The notes under the pieces are model-generated. The model searched no databases. It worked only from the letters and a program-made list of their open reading frames with translations, and was not told the origin of the DNA. A DNA stretch of 64,000 nucleotides, from the NCBI GenBank assembly GCA_949318235.1, contig OX439131.1, positions 39,726,014 to 39,790,013 of the forward strand, given 5' to 3'. Made by a program: the position numbers and the translations under genes. This DNA is from Ecdyonurus torrentis (lineage: Eukaryota > Arthropoda > Insecta > Ephemeroptera > Heptageniidae). Each line of letters opens with the position of its first letter. Positions within the stretch are counted from its first letter, which is position 1. Below, piece after piece: positions 1-12,992 of the stretch.

Positions 1-517
1 GTTATAAAAATAAATTCTCAAAGGAGAGGGGAGAAGTATCTCTTTTAGAAAGATTGTTATTAATGGATATGCATTTTATCATACACTTCTTGTTATTTTT
101 AATATTTTACCTTCATGAAAAAACAACGACTATTATTTTTATATTTTTTTAGACAGAATGTATCAAAGTTTGAAGGTAAAAAATTGAATCTATTTGATAC
201 TCCCTCTTATTATATTTCCCCCTATGTTATTTTTATTTTCTATATTCCCTCTTATCTAGATCGATTGAAATACTTTTGTGATTGCATTAACCTTTTCAAT
301 CAACTTACTTAGCTATATAATAATCATACAAAAGAAATTCAATTAGCAATTAATCTAATACTGATAGTATTAATAAATATCAGAGCTCTGCTTGATAAAA
401 TTAAGTGCATTTATATGTTATTCCATAATAACCTTTTGTATTTGAAAAATGAAGAGAATATTGTTGGTTAAACAACTTTATTTAACTTTTATTTTGCTTA
501 AAAACTCAAATTATGAT
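1..517. other. AT-rich non-coding stretch
   Basis: I see no gene here. The 65-codon open frame at 115-312 has a low-complexity F/Y/I/L-rich translation, typical of chance frames in AT-rich DNA. No promoter or RNA is recognisable. Confidence 0.6.
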
Positions 518-845
518 TTAAGGAATAGACCAGAGAAAAACATAAGCATTTATATCACAAAACACTTGATGGGATTTACATAAATAACATTAGTTTGTCT
601 CAAAAACCAACAGTAGCTCCGTAGCAGTGATCAGAAAACTCAATTTATGCAACCCACACAACATTTTCATACTTATTTGTGCATGTTTCTGACGTCATAA
701 ATATGAATTTTCACGCAAATTGCATACTTTACAGTTTTTTACGCTCTTTTACTTTTACTTTAAATCTTGGTTTCAAAATTTACTTTAATTTTTCTTATGC
801 GAGAGAAAAAAAATTGTATCTTTATTTCTTAATCATAATTTAAAC
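518..845 (+). mobile_element. TTAA-flanked MITE, copy 1 of family T1
   Basis: The left end is TTAA (518-521) followed by GGAATAGACCAGAGAAAAAC. The interior (540-760) aligns, in reverse orientation, with 40560-40840, including the shared segments around CTCCGTAGCAGTGATCAGAAA (about 613-634) and TGACGTCA at 690-697. It also aligns more loosely with 18300-18480. The right end is degraded: a partner TTAA is not clear, and the limit near 845 is an estimate from the length of the other copies. There is no open frame for a transposase, so it is non-autonomous. The TTAA target preference is known for piggyBac transposons; assignment to that superfamily is inference. Confidence 0.65.
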
Positions 846-1649
846 TCGTTTTATTTTTAAGTTTTTATCAAAATGTTAGCTGCACGCACAATAAATTAGA
901 AAAATATATTTATTGCATTTAGTTAACTAAATTTATGAAACAGCTCTATTTAAAACAACGTCTGCTATGGTTCTGTTTATAAAAATTATAAATGCAAATC
1001 TATATGTCTTCAAATTAATAAAATGATATGCTACTATTTAAATTTGAAAATACAATTATAAAATACTGATAGAATTATTTTTAAAAGACAAATTTGTTAA
1101 AACTGAGAAAAGTCGTTGCCAATTTGACCTTTTAATTAAACTTAACTTCTCAAGTGCGTGTTTTTTACAAGTTAACTTTCGTTGAAACTCTTTAAGAACG
1201 TAAAAGAATTTAAAGAAAAATATAATTAAAGAATGATTTTAAGTTATACTACATCTTTTATAAGAATCTTTTTTTTTTATTTAATTTTAATCTACTAAAT
1301 TAAAACTTTTTTCATAACGTGAAACATTTTTTTTATCTTTGCTTTTTGTCTTTCATTATAATAAATTTGATAATAATTTTTGACTCTTGTGTTTTGTTTT
1401 TTCTTGAAAAAAAAAAGAAGAAGATCAAAAGAGACAACAAAAAAATTATTACAAAATTTTAAAGATGAAGAAAAAAACTTTATCTTTAATTTTGTTATGT
1501 AAACGTAAAAATATAAGAGTTCAAAAATTACAATAAAAAAAGTTTCGGACGAGGAGGTAGAGCATAATATAAAGCAACATTCTCTTCTATTTACTTGTAT
1601 GCGGAATAAGGTTATAGCGTTGTTTGTAACTTACAGTACTGCACTGTAC

Positions 1650-1650
<1 letters not shown>
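846..1650. other. AT-rich spacer
   Basis: AT-rich sequence with many short A and T runs. No gene, RNA or repeat structure was recognised. Confidence 0.5.

Positions 1651-1732
<82 letters not shown>
1651..1732. repeat. (TA)n microsatellite
   Basis: Uninterrupted alternating TA of about 82 bp, followed by a short CA-rich stretch (ACAAACACACACA). The open frames over it (I-Y repeats) are artefacts. Confidence 0.97.
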
Positions 1733-1734
<2 letters not shown>

Positions 1735-1990
1735 AACACACACAAAAAATAGTGTTTTTAGTAGAGAAATCCAAGCATGCAAATGAGAGTCGTTGTGTAG
1801 AAAATTCATCGTTGTCAGCAGGCGGGCAAAAGTGGAGTGCGCAAATAATGCTGCGTACTTTTTAGAGTTGAGATTGTTGTCTCTATATATTACTATAGTT
1901 TAGTAGTTTCTCCTGTGTTGCAATTCAAGTGGACGCTCTAGTAAACTTTGTGATTAATTCTTTAATATGCATCACCTTCGTCCCCTTGTA
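1733..1990. other. Higher-complexity island, possible regulatory DNA
   Basis: This stretch is less AT-rich and more complex than its surroundings. It holds a perfect octamer ATGCAAAT (1778-1785), the POU-domain binding core, and a short G-rich segment near 1820-1835. No coding frame is convincing. A regulatory role is inference only. Confidence 0.25.
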
Positions 1991-3086
1991 TGTATGTATA
2001 TAAAATACTGTATAATTTTACGTAATGACAATATAGTTTATATAAAAAATTAATTGGACTTTAATTAAACTTTAAATGAATTTATGAATAATTACATTTT
2101 GTTATTATTAGTATCCTTTTTTTAACTCTTTTTTTATTTTTATTTTTTAAAAACTTCATGTCAGAATATTATATTTGATTAAATAATTTTTATGTTATAA
2201 AATTTCTGTTATGAATAAATAATAATAAAAAAAAGTTTTTACTCTCCGTCTAGCTATCTCCATATTTTAAAATAAATAAATAATAAATATAAATTAAGTG
2301 AGAATATTTTAAATATCTATGAACTGTGTTATGTTGCATTTAATTAATATCATTAATATGTTTAATGCATTTATTCCACAAAAATTTTAACATTTAAACT
2401 TTTTAGTCTCAAAATTTTGTATGTAAAGAGATTATGTAAAAAAAAAAATAATAATAATAAAAAAAATAAAAGTTTTTTGAAGGACCAAATTGTTTTTACG
2501 TGTAAATGAAATCATTCAATTTTGTGAAAAAACACACTTCTTTTTGTCTTCCCGGAACTTGATTTGTTTTATTTAAATAAAACTTAAGAAGATTTTTTTT
2601 ATTGAAGTAGAAAACATCTGACTTACATGTCAGATAGTATTTAAAAAAGCTTCTCATAATTAAATTAAAAAATTAATTTGTTTACAAAATTAATAATAAT
2701 ACCACAAAACAATGTTCTTTTAATTTGACTTTGATTTTTACAGGATAATTTTAACTTGCTAGTCTATGTGGAATTTAATTTACAAGATAAATATTATCTT
2801 AACTTTGTGGTGATTTTGCTTTGCTAACAGTGAATGCAAAGTATAGCAATTTGTTACACTTTTTTTTTTTTTTTTTTTTTTTTTTGTGACATCATGTCAT
2901 TCAACCTTAAGTTACGTACGTAAAGCTTAAAGATATTGTTGTGAAGAAATTGATGACAAGAAAAAGGAAAGTATAGGATTGCATATAAGTTCAAAAACCC
3001 AAGTATAATGATATTATAATGATGAAATAGAATATCTTCAAAGTGCTATATGAAATAAAATTCCAATTTAATGAGGGAAAAAAAAA

Positions 3087-3124
<38 letters not shown>

Positions 3125-3753
3125 GAAAGAGATAATTTAACTAGTATTATCTCAGCGTGAATAACCTTTTATATTTTGGCATTTTTTTTTTTTTTTTTTT
3201 ACTGACGATAAATATATACACTTTATAAGAAAAAGGTTACTAAATAATTTTTATAAAATTATTTAGTCAATAAAAATAAAAGGAAAAAAATAACTAGATA
3301 TATTAAATTGTTCAATTTGTACTTTAAGTCAGTAGCGCTGCAAGCAAAACAAAATGAAATTATATATAATATGCACTGTCAAAAAGTTAAAGTTTTGCTC
3401 TAAAATTTTCTTTGAAGTCTGAAGAAAAAAAAAATTAATAATGCAAAAGAACTCATGAGTATTTTACAAGAGAGTTCCATCATAAATTTACAAAAAGTAA
3501 ATAAAAATAAAAAATATTAAGAAAACCAAATAATAATTTTCATATATTTTATCTTTGAATTTTTTACATATACACAAATACTTGTAAATTAGATTTTAAG
3601 CTTTTTATATATAAATAAATAATACCAGCAGAATTCCATTTTTTTTATATATATATCTCAGAGTGATATTTAAAATTTTAAAATAATCAATACCACTTAT
3701 TTTAACATCAAAATTATTTGTCCTTCCTTCCTCCCTAGCTTAATGCTTTATAG

Positions 3754-3756
<3 letters not shown>
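1991..3756. other. AT-rich spacer with homopolymer runs
   Basis: No gene seen. It contains poly(T) at about 2860-2885, a purine tract at about 3078-3130 that begins as poly(A) and grades into AAAAG repeats, and poly(T) at about 3182-3200. The poly(A) tract may be an old retroelement tail, but no body is recognisable. Confidence 0.5.

Positions 3757-3828
<72 letters not shown>
3757..3828. repeat. (TA)n microsatellite
   Basis: About 72 bp of alternating TA. Confidence 0.96.
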
Positions 3829-3831
<3 letters not shown>

Positions 3832-3972
3832 TTTACACCCCTTCTTCTACTTTTTTTCTTTCAATTTAAATATCAACATGATTTAAACTTGAAAGAATTC
3901 TCATATACTTGATGTTAATTTAATCAATAAAAATGTCATCTGTTTTTTGTGTGTATATAATATATATATATA
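3829..3972. other. Short spacer ending in a (TA)n flank
   Basis: AT-rich spacer whose last 20 bases are TA repeats that directly abut the left terminus of the large palindrome. The right terminus also abuts TA repeats, so the element sits in TA-rich target sequence. Confidence 0.6.
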
Positions 3973-6026
3973 CAGTCGGAACATTGAATGATTGAGTGTC
4001 GACAAAGCGCGGCAAATATGTGCAGTCCGAGTGGTTCCTGCCTAAAATGGCGGCATGGCGGTTGGCGCCAATTTTTTTTCTTTTTAAATATCACACGATG
4101 CCGCAGATTCAGACTTCATCTAAATCGTATAGTACTTGAATTAAAGGATATAATAGTGCATTACATTCTAGAGTTATGAAACTTGGTACACTTGCAGTTG
4201 ACACCCAGCCTATGATTTTCATGGGCTGAGCCACCCGGGGTACCCAACCCTTGCACCCCTGGAGACCCTTGAAGTATGATTTAATTTGTTATGCCTAAAC
4301 TATGGGTTTTAGCAAAAAATGCTTGAAACAAAAGTTGTTCAGCATACCTTTTCATATGCCCATGAATTTTTTCAAAATGCTATGTTGCCGCATTTGCAAA
4401 CAGTGTTGCCGAATATAGCTCACCATATCCGTAATATAATGTAAAATGATTTTTCTTTTTTTTTTTTAATATGCAGTTTATATTTTTGATATTTTGATGT
4501 AAAATGCATTTAAACTAGCAGTAATATTATTTAATACACAATTTAATGATTACAAAATTAATTATTTTATATAAAAAAATAAAGAAAGAAAGAAACTTTT
4601 AACCTTTATAAATATAAGTGCATTTGACAGTACGTTAAACCCGTATAAATATAGGTTTTCAGTTACTCCTGTGCTGTACAAACATGCACGTAATTTTTAA
4701 AACATAATATCAACATGTTAAGGAACAACATTTAGGGGTAAGCCATCCTCAGGGGTCAACCCTGTGACCCTGAAAAATCGCAAAGTGTACACATTTAACA
4801 AAAACTCTTACTTTATTTTGGCATTTTATTGATATTTAGTGACTTTGGCGTGAGAAATGAGCACTAAAAGGGTTGACCCTTGAGAATTAAGGACTCAAAC
4901 ACTTTAAATATTTTTAAAGTACCCAGTTATCAATTTTTTGGGGCTGAGACCATTCAGGACTATAGGCACTTAAAGACCCTGGTTCCTGGTCACCTTAAAT
5001 CAGACAAGGAACCAGGGTCTTTAAGTGTCTATAGTCCTGAAGGGTCTCAGCCCCAAAAAATTGATAACTGGGTACTTTAAAAATATTTAAAGTGTTTGAG
5101 TCCTTAATTTTCAAGGGTCAACCCTTTTAGTGCTCATTTCTCACGCCAAAGTCACTAAATATCAATAAAATGCCAAAATAAAGTAAGAGTTTTTGTTAAA
5201 TGTGTACACTTTGCGATTTTTCAGGGTCACAGGGTTGACCCCTGAGAATGGCTTACCCCTAAATGTTGTTCCTTAACATGTTGATATTATGTTTTAAAAA
5301 TTACGTGCATGTTTGTACAGCACAGGAGTAACTGAAAACCTATATTTATACGGGTTTAACGTACTCTGTCAAATGCACTTTTTTTATATTTATAAAGGTT
5401 AAAAGTTTCTTTCTTTCTTTATTTTTTTATATAAAATAATTAATTTTGTAATCATTAAATTGTGTATTAAATAATATTACTGCTAGTTTAAATGCATTTT
5501 ACATCAAAATATCAAAAATATAAACTGCATATTAAAAAAAAAAAAAGAAAAATCATTTTACATTATATTACGGATATGGTGAGCTATATTCGGCAACACT
5601 GTTTGCAAATGCGGCAACATAGCATTTTGAAAAAATTCATGGGCATATGAAAAGGTATGCTGAACAACTTTTGTTTCAAGCATTTTTTGCTAAAACCCAT
5701 AGTTTAGGCATAACAAATTAAATCATACTTCAAGGGTCTCCAGGGGTGCAAGGGTTGGGTACCCCGGGTGGCTCAGCCCATGAAAATCATAGGCTGGGTG
5801 TCAACTGCAAGTGTACCAAGTTTCATAACTCTAGAATGTAATGCACTATTATATCCTTTAATTCAAGTACTATACGATTTAGATGAAGTCTGAATCTGCG
5901 GCATCGTGTGATATTTAAAAAGAAAAAAAATTGGCGCCAACCGCCATGCCGCCATTTTAGGCAGGAACCACTCGGACTGCACATATTTGCCGCGCTTTGT
6001 CGACACTCAATCATTCAATGTTCCGA

Positions 6027-6029
<3 letters not shown>
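3973..6029. mobile_element. Giant palindromic (foldback) DNA element, about 2.06 kb
   Basis: Two near-identical inverted arms (3973-4987 and 5007-6029) are separated by only 19 bp (4988-5006). The termini read CAGTCGGAACATT on the left and its complement on the right, each abutting (TA)n, so the element is consistent with TA-target insertion as in the Tc1/mariner superfamily. The arms match almost base for base, including the ATGGCGGCATGGCGG segment and the CCACCCGGGGTACCC segment. A few small indels exist, for example near 4632 against 5365. The 63-codon frames at 3988-4179 and 5823-6014 are the same sequence read from opposite arms, and the 66-codon frame at 4880-5080 crosses the centre. 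None resembles a transposase. Transcription through it would give a hairpin RNA about 1 kb long. Similarity of the arms implies recent formation or gene conversion. Confidence 0.9.

Positions 6030-6030
<1 letters not shown>

Positions 6031-6097
<67 letters not shown>
6031..6097. repeat. (TA)n microsatellite
   Basis: About 67 bp of TA, right flank of the large palindrome. Confidence 0.96.
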
Positions 6098-6100
<3 letters not shown>

Positions 6101-6410
6101 TAATATCTAAAAAAAATATTTAAATGAAAATTCTTTCCAAATTAGGTTTACATTGATTATGTAATCTAGCGTATCTCTATACAGAAAAAGATAAAATGAG
6201 AGAGCATAGCTAGAGAGCTCTGAATACTAATGATAATACTAAAACCTTTTTGCATCTGTTACTATACTGGACTATACTCTCATCATAGGCCCTTTTTTTC
6301 CTACTACTTATATTCTCGTAGATTTCTATTGATTTTTCAATGTAAAAGCTTTTAACTTTACCATACTACCGTGACAGAATTGGAGACAAAAATTTCTGAT
6401 AAAACTAAAA

Positions 6411-6446
<36 letters not shown>

Positions 6447-6993
6447 AAAAATATAAAATAAAATGAAAATGAAGAAAGAAAAAAAGAAATAGCTTTTACT
6501 GAAAAGAAAAAAAGATTAATGTCAGTTTTGATGTTTAACAGATGATCAAAAAAAAATCATTTGAATTTTTTTGTATATATTTTTTTTTATATAAAAGCAG
6601 TCTTAAAAACGTGGTACTTAAATATGCACGGTTTTACTGTCATTTTTCAAAAAGCTGAAATGCTTTTTTTATAATATGTAAAAGCATCATTGAGGCTTAA
6701 TAAAATAAAGCAAGGAAGACAATAGTGAATAAATGTAAATAGGAAGCTAAATTTATTACTCTTTTCATATTATGTGATGTTGTAAAAGAAAGTTAAGGAA
6801 AGATGTTATCATTAACATACCTTAAAATCTTTGTATTTTTTGCGTACTATATTTTTCTCCATTAGAAATTTTATAAATTTTAAAAAAATGTTTTAACTTT
6901 TAATCAAAATGAAATAATCATCTTAATAAATCTTAAAAATAAATTGAAAATTAAATATAAGAGAGTAGTTCATTAACTGGTCACCCTAAATTT
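6098..6993. other. AT-rich spacer
   Basis: No gene seen. It contains a poly(A) run at about 6414-6441 followed by A-rich sequence. Confidence 0.5.

Positions 6994-7031
<38 letters not shown>
6994..7031. repeat. (CT)n microsatellite
   Basis: About 38 bp of CT repeat. The sequence just after it (7032-7200) is more complex and includes G-runs, but I recognise no gene. Confidence 0.95.
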
Positions 7032-7911
<880 letters not shown>

Positions 7912-7916
7912 CTTGT

Positions 7917-8078
7917 CGCGAAAAAAATGTGTAACTCGTATTTTGTCAGGCGAAGCAAAATGTGTAAGTCGTTTTTTGTCACGCTAAGCAAAATGTGTAA
8001 CTCGTATTTTGTCACGCGTAGCAAAATGTCTATCTCGTTTTTTATCACGCGAAGCAAAATGTGTAACTCCACTTTTTG
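7917..8078 (+). repeat. 33-bp tandem repeat array, left arm
   Basis: About five diverged 33-bp monomers. Alternate monomers read CTCGTATTTT or GTCGTTTTTT, hinting at a 66-bp higher-order unit. Confidence 0.85.
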
Positions 8079-8829
8079 ACAAAAATGATTTTTTTAATGT
8101 TTTGAGTTCTTTGAATTATGTACTTCCTTGAGCTCATTTTTTATTGTTTGAATCGATTTATTTATTAAGTTATTGTTTATTTCTTATCGCTTCTCTTGGT
8201 CAATCTTAAAACGCATATTTAGTTATAAATTTAATCGCTAGGTGGCACTTTTTTTATTTAAAAAAATAATAGTTTTAAAAGAGAAGTACCAATGTTACAG
8301 AGTTTTAAAACTTATAACTAACTAATTTTATTGCCCTAATAATTTCAAATTGTTTACTTATGAGCTGTATTCTATATTTCTAAAATTATTAATTATTGAA
8401 AACAAGGAGCCTGTATTTTCAATAATGTCGTGATACATTTTTAAGAATTATGTAATTATAATTTTATTTTAGTTGTTTCTTTGTACAGTTGGTGTGCAAA
8501 TTTTTCGAAAAACACGTGGGCGTGTTAGTGTGGATATGATTACGTAAAATTAAGAACAATGATAAGAATAAGCCTATTTTTATTTAAATTTATGACATTA
8601 AAATTATTATTTATTTAAATAATGCACTTTTTAGCTTACCTAGTATAAAGTTTTAATAAAAGAAAAGCAATATTACTCATAAATCATGCATTTTGTTTGC
8701 TATAATAATATCTTGTAAAAATTTTGTTTGAAAAATTAATTAAGCATAAAAAATTAGGTTATTTAATATTTAAAACAATATTATATATAATATTTTTTTA
8801 CAAACGCTTCTCCTGTAAAATTTCTTATT

Positions 8830-8988
8830 TACGACTTACACATTTTGCTACGCGTGACAAAAAACGACTTACACATTTTGCTACGCGTGACAAAATACGA
8901 GATACACATTTTGCTTAGCGTGACAAAAACCGACTTACACATTTTGCTTCACCTGACAAAATACGAGTTACACATTTTTTTCGCAACA
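8830..8988 (-). repeat. 33-bp tandem repeat array, right arm
   Basis: Reverse-complement counterpart of the left array, with the terminal monomers in the same order counted from the outside. Confidence 0.85.
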
Positions 8989-8994
8989 TTATCG

Positions 8995-9329
8995 ATATAT
9001 ATATATATATATATAGTGTTAATTTCTATTTGCTATACTGTTTGATAGATAGAGAAAAAAATAACAGAAGAGAAAATGATGAATTTAAATTTCAAATAAG
9101 GCTTGCAAAATACAATATTTACTTTAATGAAAGATTTAAATATATTAAAAATGTATCCTTTGTAAATACTGAATCAAACATTTTGTAATATAACTGAAAT
9201 ACTTCTTTACTTTCTATATCTTTATTTTAGATCATGTTTTTTAAGTAAGATATACCAATAAAATTAACATTATCTACAATATAAAAAAAGTCTTATATAT
9301 ACTTATCTATTTTTATTTTCTCTATCAAA
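8995..9329. other. Short (TA)n flank and AT-rich spacer
   Basis: A 20-bp TA repeat (8995-9014) followed by AT-rich DNA without recognisable features. Confidence 0.6.
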
Positions 9330-9540
9330 CCTCTAGGCGAGGTACAACTTATGCTAGTTATTTACAATGCATTTATACTGAATTTACACTTCCGAGACTT
9401 ACGAAACCCTATCATAAGATTCGGGTTCTTACATGGTGGGTCGGCCATGGCCAGACAAATCCTTCCCGGCATTCACCTTTACATACCGAGAAAACCATGG
9501 AAACCTTGGTCAGGATATTTATGGATATCTATTTGTAATA
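9330..9540. other. GC-elevated island of unknown nature
   Basis: Clearly richer in G+C than its flanks, with CCATGG motifs, GGCCATGGCC (9444-9453) and a GGTCGGCC segment. On the plus strand it falls in a 96-codon frame (9351-9641) that degenerates into N/I/Y-rich residues. On the minus strand a frame is open over about 9418-9500 and meets a GTAAGA donor-like site. Neither has a recognisable domain. It may be a decayed exon, an old repeat or a conserved non-coding element. Confidence 0.3.
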
Positions 9541-10001
9541 AAATAGAAACTAGTGTCTTTAATTTATGGAATAATAACAACAATGATATTTTAACTCTTA
9601 TTTATGTAATTTTAATCCAAAATATTTACACTATTATATAGTTAGAAAAAAAGTTATTAATTTAAATTAAATTATCAACTTTATATTTTAATCGATAATG
9701 TAAAAATATATTATAGGGAAAAAAATCTGTTACAAACACGATGATTATACATTATGTACTTAATTATAAGATATGTATACATATAAAATACTTCCTGTGA
9801 ATGTTAATAATTGGAAGTAAAATTTCGTGCCTTTGGAAGTTAAGATGGTTCACCTAAAATAAGCAAGTTTCTTGTTTATAATGCTACTTTAGAAATAAAG
9901 GGGAAATGAGAAGAATATGTTTGCATGCAAAAGCTCTAAAATAACGTGTGTTTTATAGATATCAACGAAATGTAGTTGATAAATTACATTTGATAATTTC
10001 A

Positions 10002-10037
<36 letters not shown>

Positions 10038-10171
10038 ACACATTTATCTTTAAAGGATTATAAAATGAAAATATATAATATAATAATAGTTATAAATTTA
10101 TATTAAAGGAAACATTTTTGACTTTTGAATATTTTGATTCACTTAAAACTTTATTAATGTATTATTTTAAT
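9541..10171. other. AT-rich spacer
   Basis: No gene seen. It contains a short TA repeat at about 10004-10034. Confidence 0.5.
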
Positions 10172-10617
<446 letters not shown>

Positions 10618-10625
10618 AAGTAGAT

Positions 10626-11234
10626 TAGAGAACTTTAATAGAGAAGTGACATCACCATTTTGAGGCACCAATCAGAGAGCGCGAAGCACACTTTTGGCGC
10701 CTTCGCTCTGTCGCGTGGTCTGATTGGTCTGATTGGCCTGTTCTGGGCTGCTATTGATGCTCTGAAATAAAGTGATGTAGGGTTACTGCTTTGCGTATGC
10801 AGGTTAGCCCAGGGTTTGCTAAAACATGGGGATGTCACTTCTCTGTTAAAGTGATACACAACCCTAAAAATAAGTATTTTTTGTTCTATTCTAAAGTAAT
10901 TCAATAGAAATTAGTCGTTTATTTGACTTTTCCAGCCCGCGGAATAAGCAAGCCCCGCGAGGGTAAAGAAGAAATCTCTGACGTCAGAGATTTCCTTTAC
11001 TGTGTGAGTAAAAAATCTGTACACCTTCTCAGGTAAGCGTACCAGGTACAGCAGGGGGTACAAAATTTTTACACTCATAGTAGAGGGGCGTGTACTCTAT
11101 ATCGTTACCCTCGCGGTACTCGCTTATCCCGCGGACTAGAAAAGTCAAATAAACGACTGATTACTATTGAATTGTTTTAGGAAAGAACAAAAAATACTTA
11201 TTTTTAGGGTTGTGTGTCACTTTAAAGTTCTCTA
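10626..11234. mobile_element. hAT-like MITE (host of a nested insertion)
   Basis: The termini are TAGAGAACTTTAA and its complement. The TAGAG start fits the short hAT consensus, and an 8-bp duplication flanks it. Once the nested insertion at 10639-10845 is removed, the arms extend inward for over 100 bp and pair well: CACAACCCTAAAAATAAGTA, then TTCAATAG, GTCGTTTATTTGACTTTT, CCGCGG and CGCGAGGGTAA all recur inverted. The centre holds TGACGTCA (10979-10986) within a small perfect palindrome. No transposase frame exists, so it depends on a transposase encoded elsewhere. Confidence 0.85.
10639..10845. mobile_element. Nested TTAA-inserted MITE, 207 bp
   Basis: The inverted termini TAGAGAAGTGACATCACC and CAGAGAAGTGACATCCCC are flanked on both sides by TTAA (10635-10638 and 10846-10849). 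Joining the outer sequence at a single TTAA restores the hAT-like left terminus so that it matches the right terminus. The body is GC-richer than the region, with inverted CCAATCAGA/TCTGATTGG and a GGCGCC. TTAA duplication is the piggyBac hallmark. It was inserted after the host element. Confidence 0.85.
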
Positions 11235-11242
11235 AAGTAGAT

Positions 11243-12296
11243 AATGATTATACCCCCTCTATGAATTCATTTTAAAATAATATTAAATATAATTAAAGTC
11301 AATTTATTTAAAAGGAATATTGGAATTTTCGATTAAAAATTTGTAAATATTTCCCTTTACTTATTCTAAAAAAAATTCAAAAATGAAGCTTATATTCAAA
11401 ATATTTACAAAAATAATGCTTCTTTGACTTGAGTCCAAAACGTTGTCACAAAGGTTATAAGAAGTCAGAGAGAAGAAAAAAAAAGCAAATGGGTCGATAC
11501 TAAGTCTCTTTATTATTATTTTTTTCTTCACTTTCTACTTCGTTGACTACTGAAATTTTTAAGAAATCGAGTAGGTTGATCCAGAAGAAGTAGTTTAGAA
11601 AAAAAAATGGAGGTCATGAAAAGGTTGTCTTATCATCTTGTTAGAAAAAGGTGAAGCAAAGCAGGCAGGAACAAGGATGTAATAGAGCTAACTCCATTTC
11701 ATTCATCTTTGTAACACCTAACAGAACTACAGCAAACTCATAAAAATCTCTGAGATAGCACGTTATATCTTTCAACATTGTCATAAGATTTAACTTTTTA
11801 TTTTACTACAACGACGTTCAAAAACAATAATAATAATAAAAGTGCACTTTTCTGCATTATCTTACTATATATTGCTTAGATGGTTTTTCAATTGATTTCT
11901 TTTTTATAGCTATAAATTTACCCTCCCCATTTTTTCTTTCTTTCTAGATTTCATATTTAGCATCTTGTTCTTGAAATAAAAGGAATTATTTGATACCTAT
12001 ATGTAAAATTTAAACAATAAATATTTAAATCAAGTTGATAGGTACAAGAGATTTCAGATAACACATAAAGCAAATTTCTTGTTATTATTATTTTTTTTTA
12101 CGAAATAAGAAGCAATGGTTTAAAAATTAAAAACATATAAATATTTTATATAAAGGTATATAACGTTTGTTATTAAAATACATTTGTTCAAAACATACAC
12201 CCATACACTATTATTTTATATAATATAAATATATTGTTTTTATATGTATCATTCAAATTTTTTATATAAAATATAAATATAATAAAAATATATAAA

Positions 12297-12329
<33 letters not shown>

Positions 12330-12992
12330 GAAATGTTATAAAAATTTACATGTAAAAGATATAAAGCTTATATCACACGCGGGTATTATATTATTTGTTT
12401 TTGTTTAATTTTATGATTTATTTTATAAAAATATTTTTATTTCCCCACAATAAAACAATTCATATACATCGAATTGAAATGTGGTCCTCTATAGTGAGCA
12501 GTAAATCTTGTGAAGCGTACAAAATTTTTGGCACAACTCTCGACATAACATAAACAACAAGTTTTGTGTATGAGAGTGTGTGATATACAAAAGCTAAAGT
12601 CACTCGATATACAGATTACCACTAGTGGATTTTTTTTATGTTAAAAAAAAATAACACTAACAAATAGTATCCGCGTATGAAACGTTGTATAATTTGTCAT
12701 CATTTTATTGAGATATATCCGTTTTTGCAAGTGAAATTTTCTTCTAGCATCTAGCTTTTTTTGTTGTTGTATAAAATATGTGTGGTTGAAAAAATATTAA
12801 TAATACAATTTTGAATACTAAAATTTGACGTTTAAAATTGAAATTTCATTTAATATTTTTATATTTATTCTTCATGATCATGTTTGTACATAATTTTCGT
12901 TATAAACATTTCATTTTGTGGAGACTTTAAAATAAAAAAGCATTTTTCTCTTTTATTATCAATGAGGAATCTTATCTTAAATAAAAAAAAGA
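11243..12992. other. AT-rich spacer
   Basis: No gene seen. 11560-11760 is of more mixed, purine-rich composition but has no open frame or motif I can name. T-rich runs occur at about 12300-12329. Confidence 0.5.

Larger units (their letters stand above)
10618..11242. repeat. 8-bp target-site duplication AAGTAGAT around the hAT-like MITE
   Basis: AAGTAGAT occurs at 10618-10625 and again at 11235-11242, directly outside the inverted termini. An 8-bp duplication is the hAT superfamily hallmark. Confidence 0.8.

Noticed and set aside
3988..6014. Identical 63-residue proteins on opposite strands
   Set aside because: Both come from the arms of the palindrome; no homology to a known family and no conserved catalytic residues.
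7917..8988. CRISPR-like array (33-bp repeats)
   Set aside because: The repeats are head-to-tail without unique spacers, mirrored in inverted arms, in an evidently eukaryotic context.
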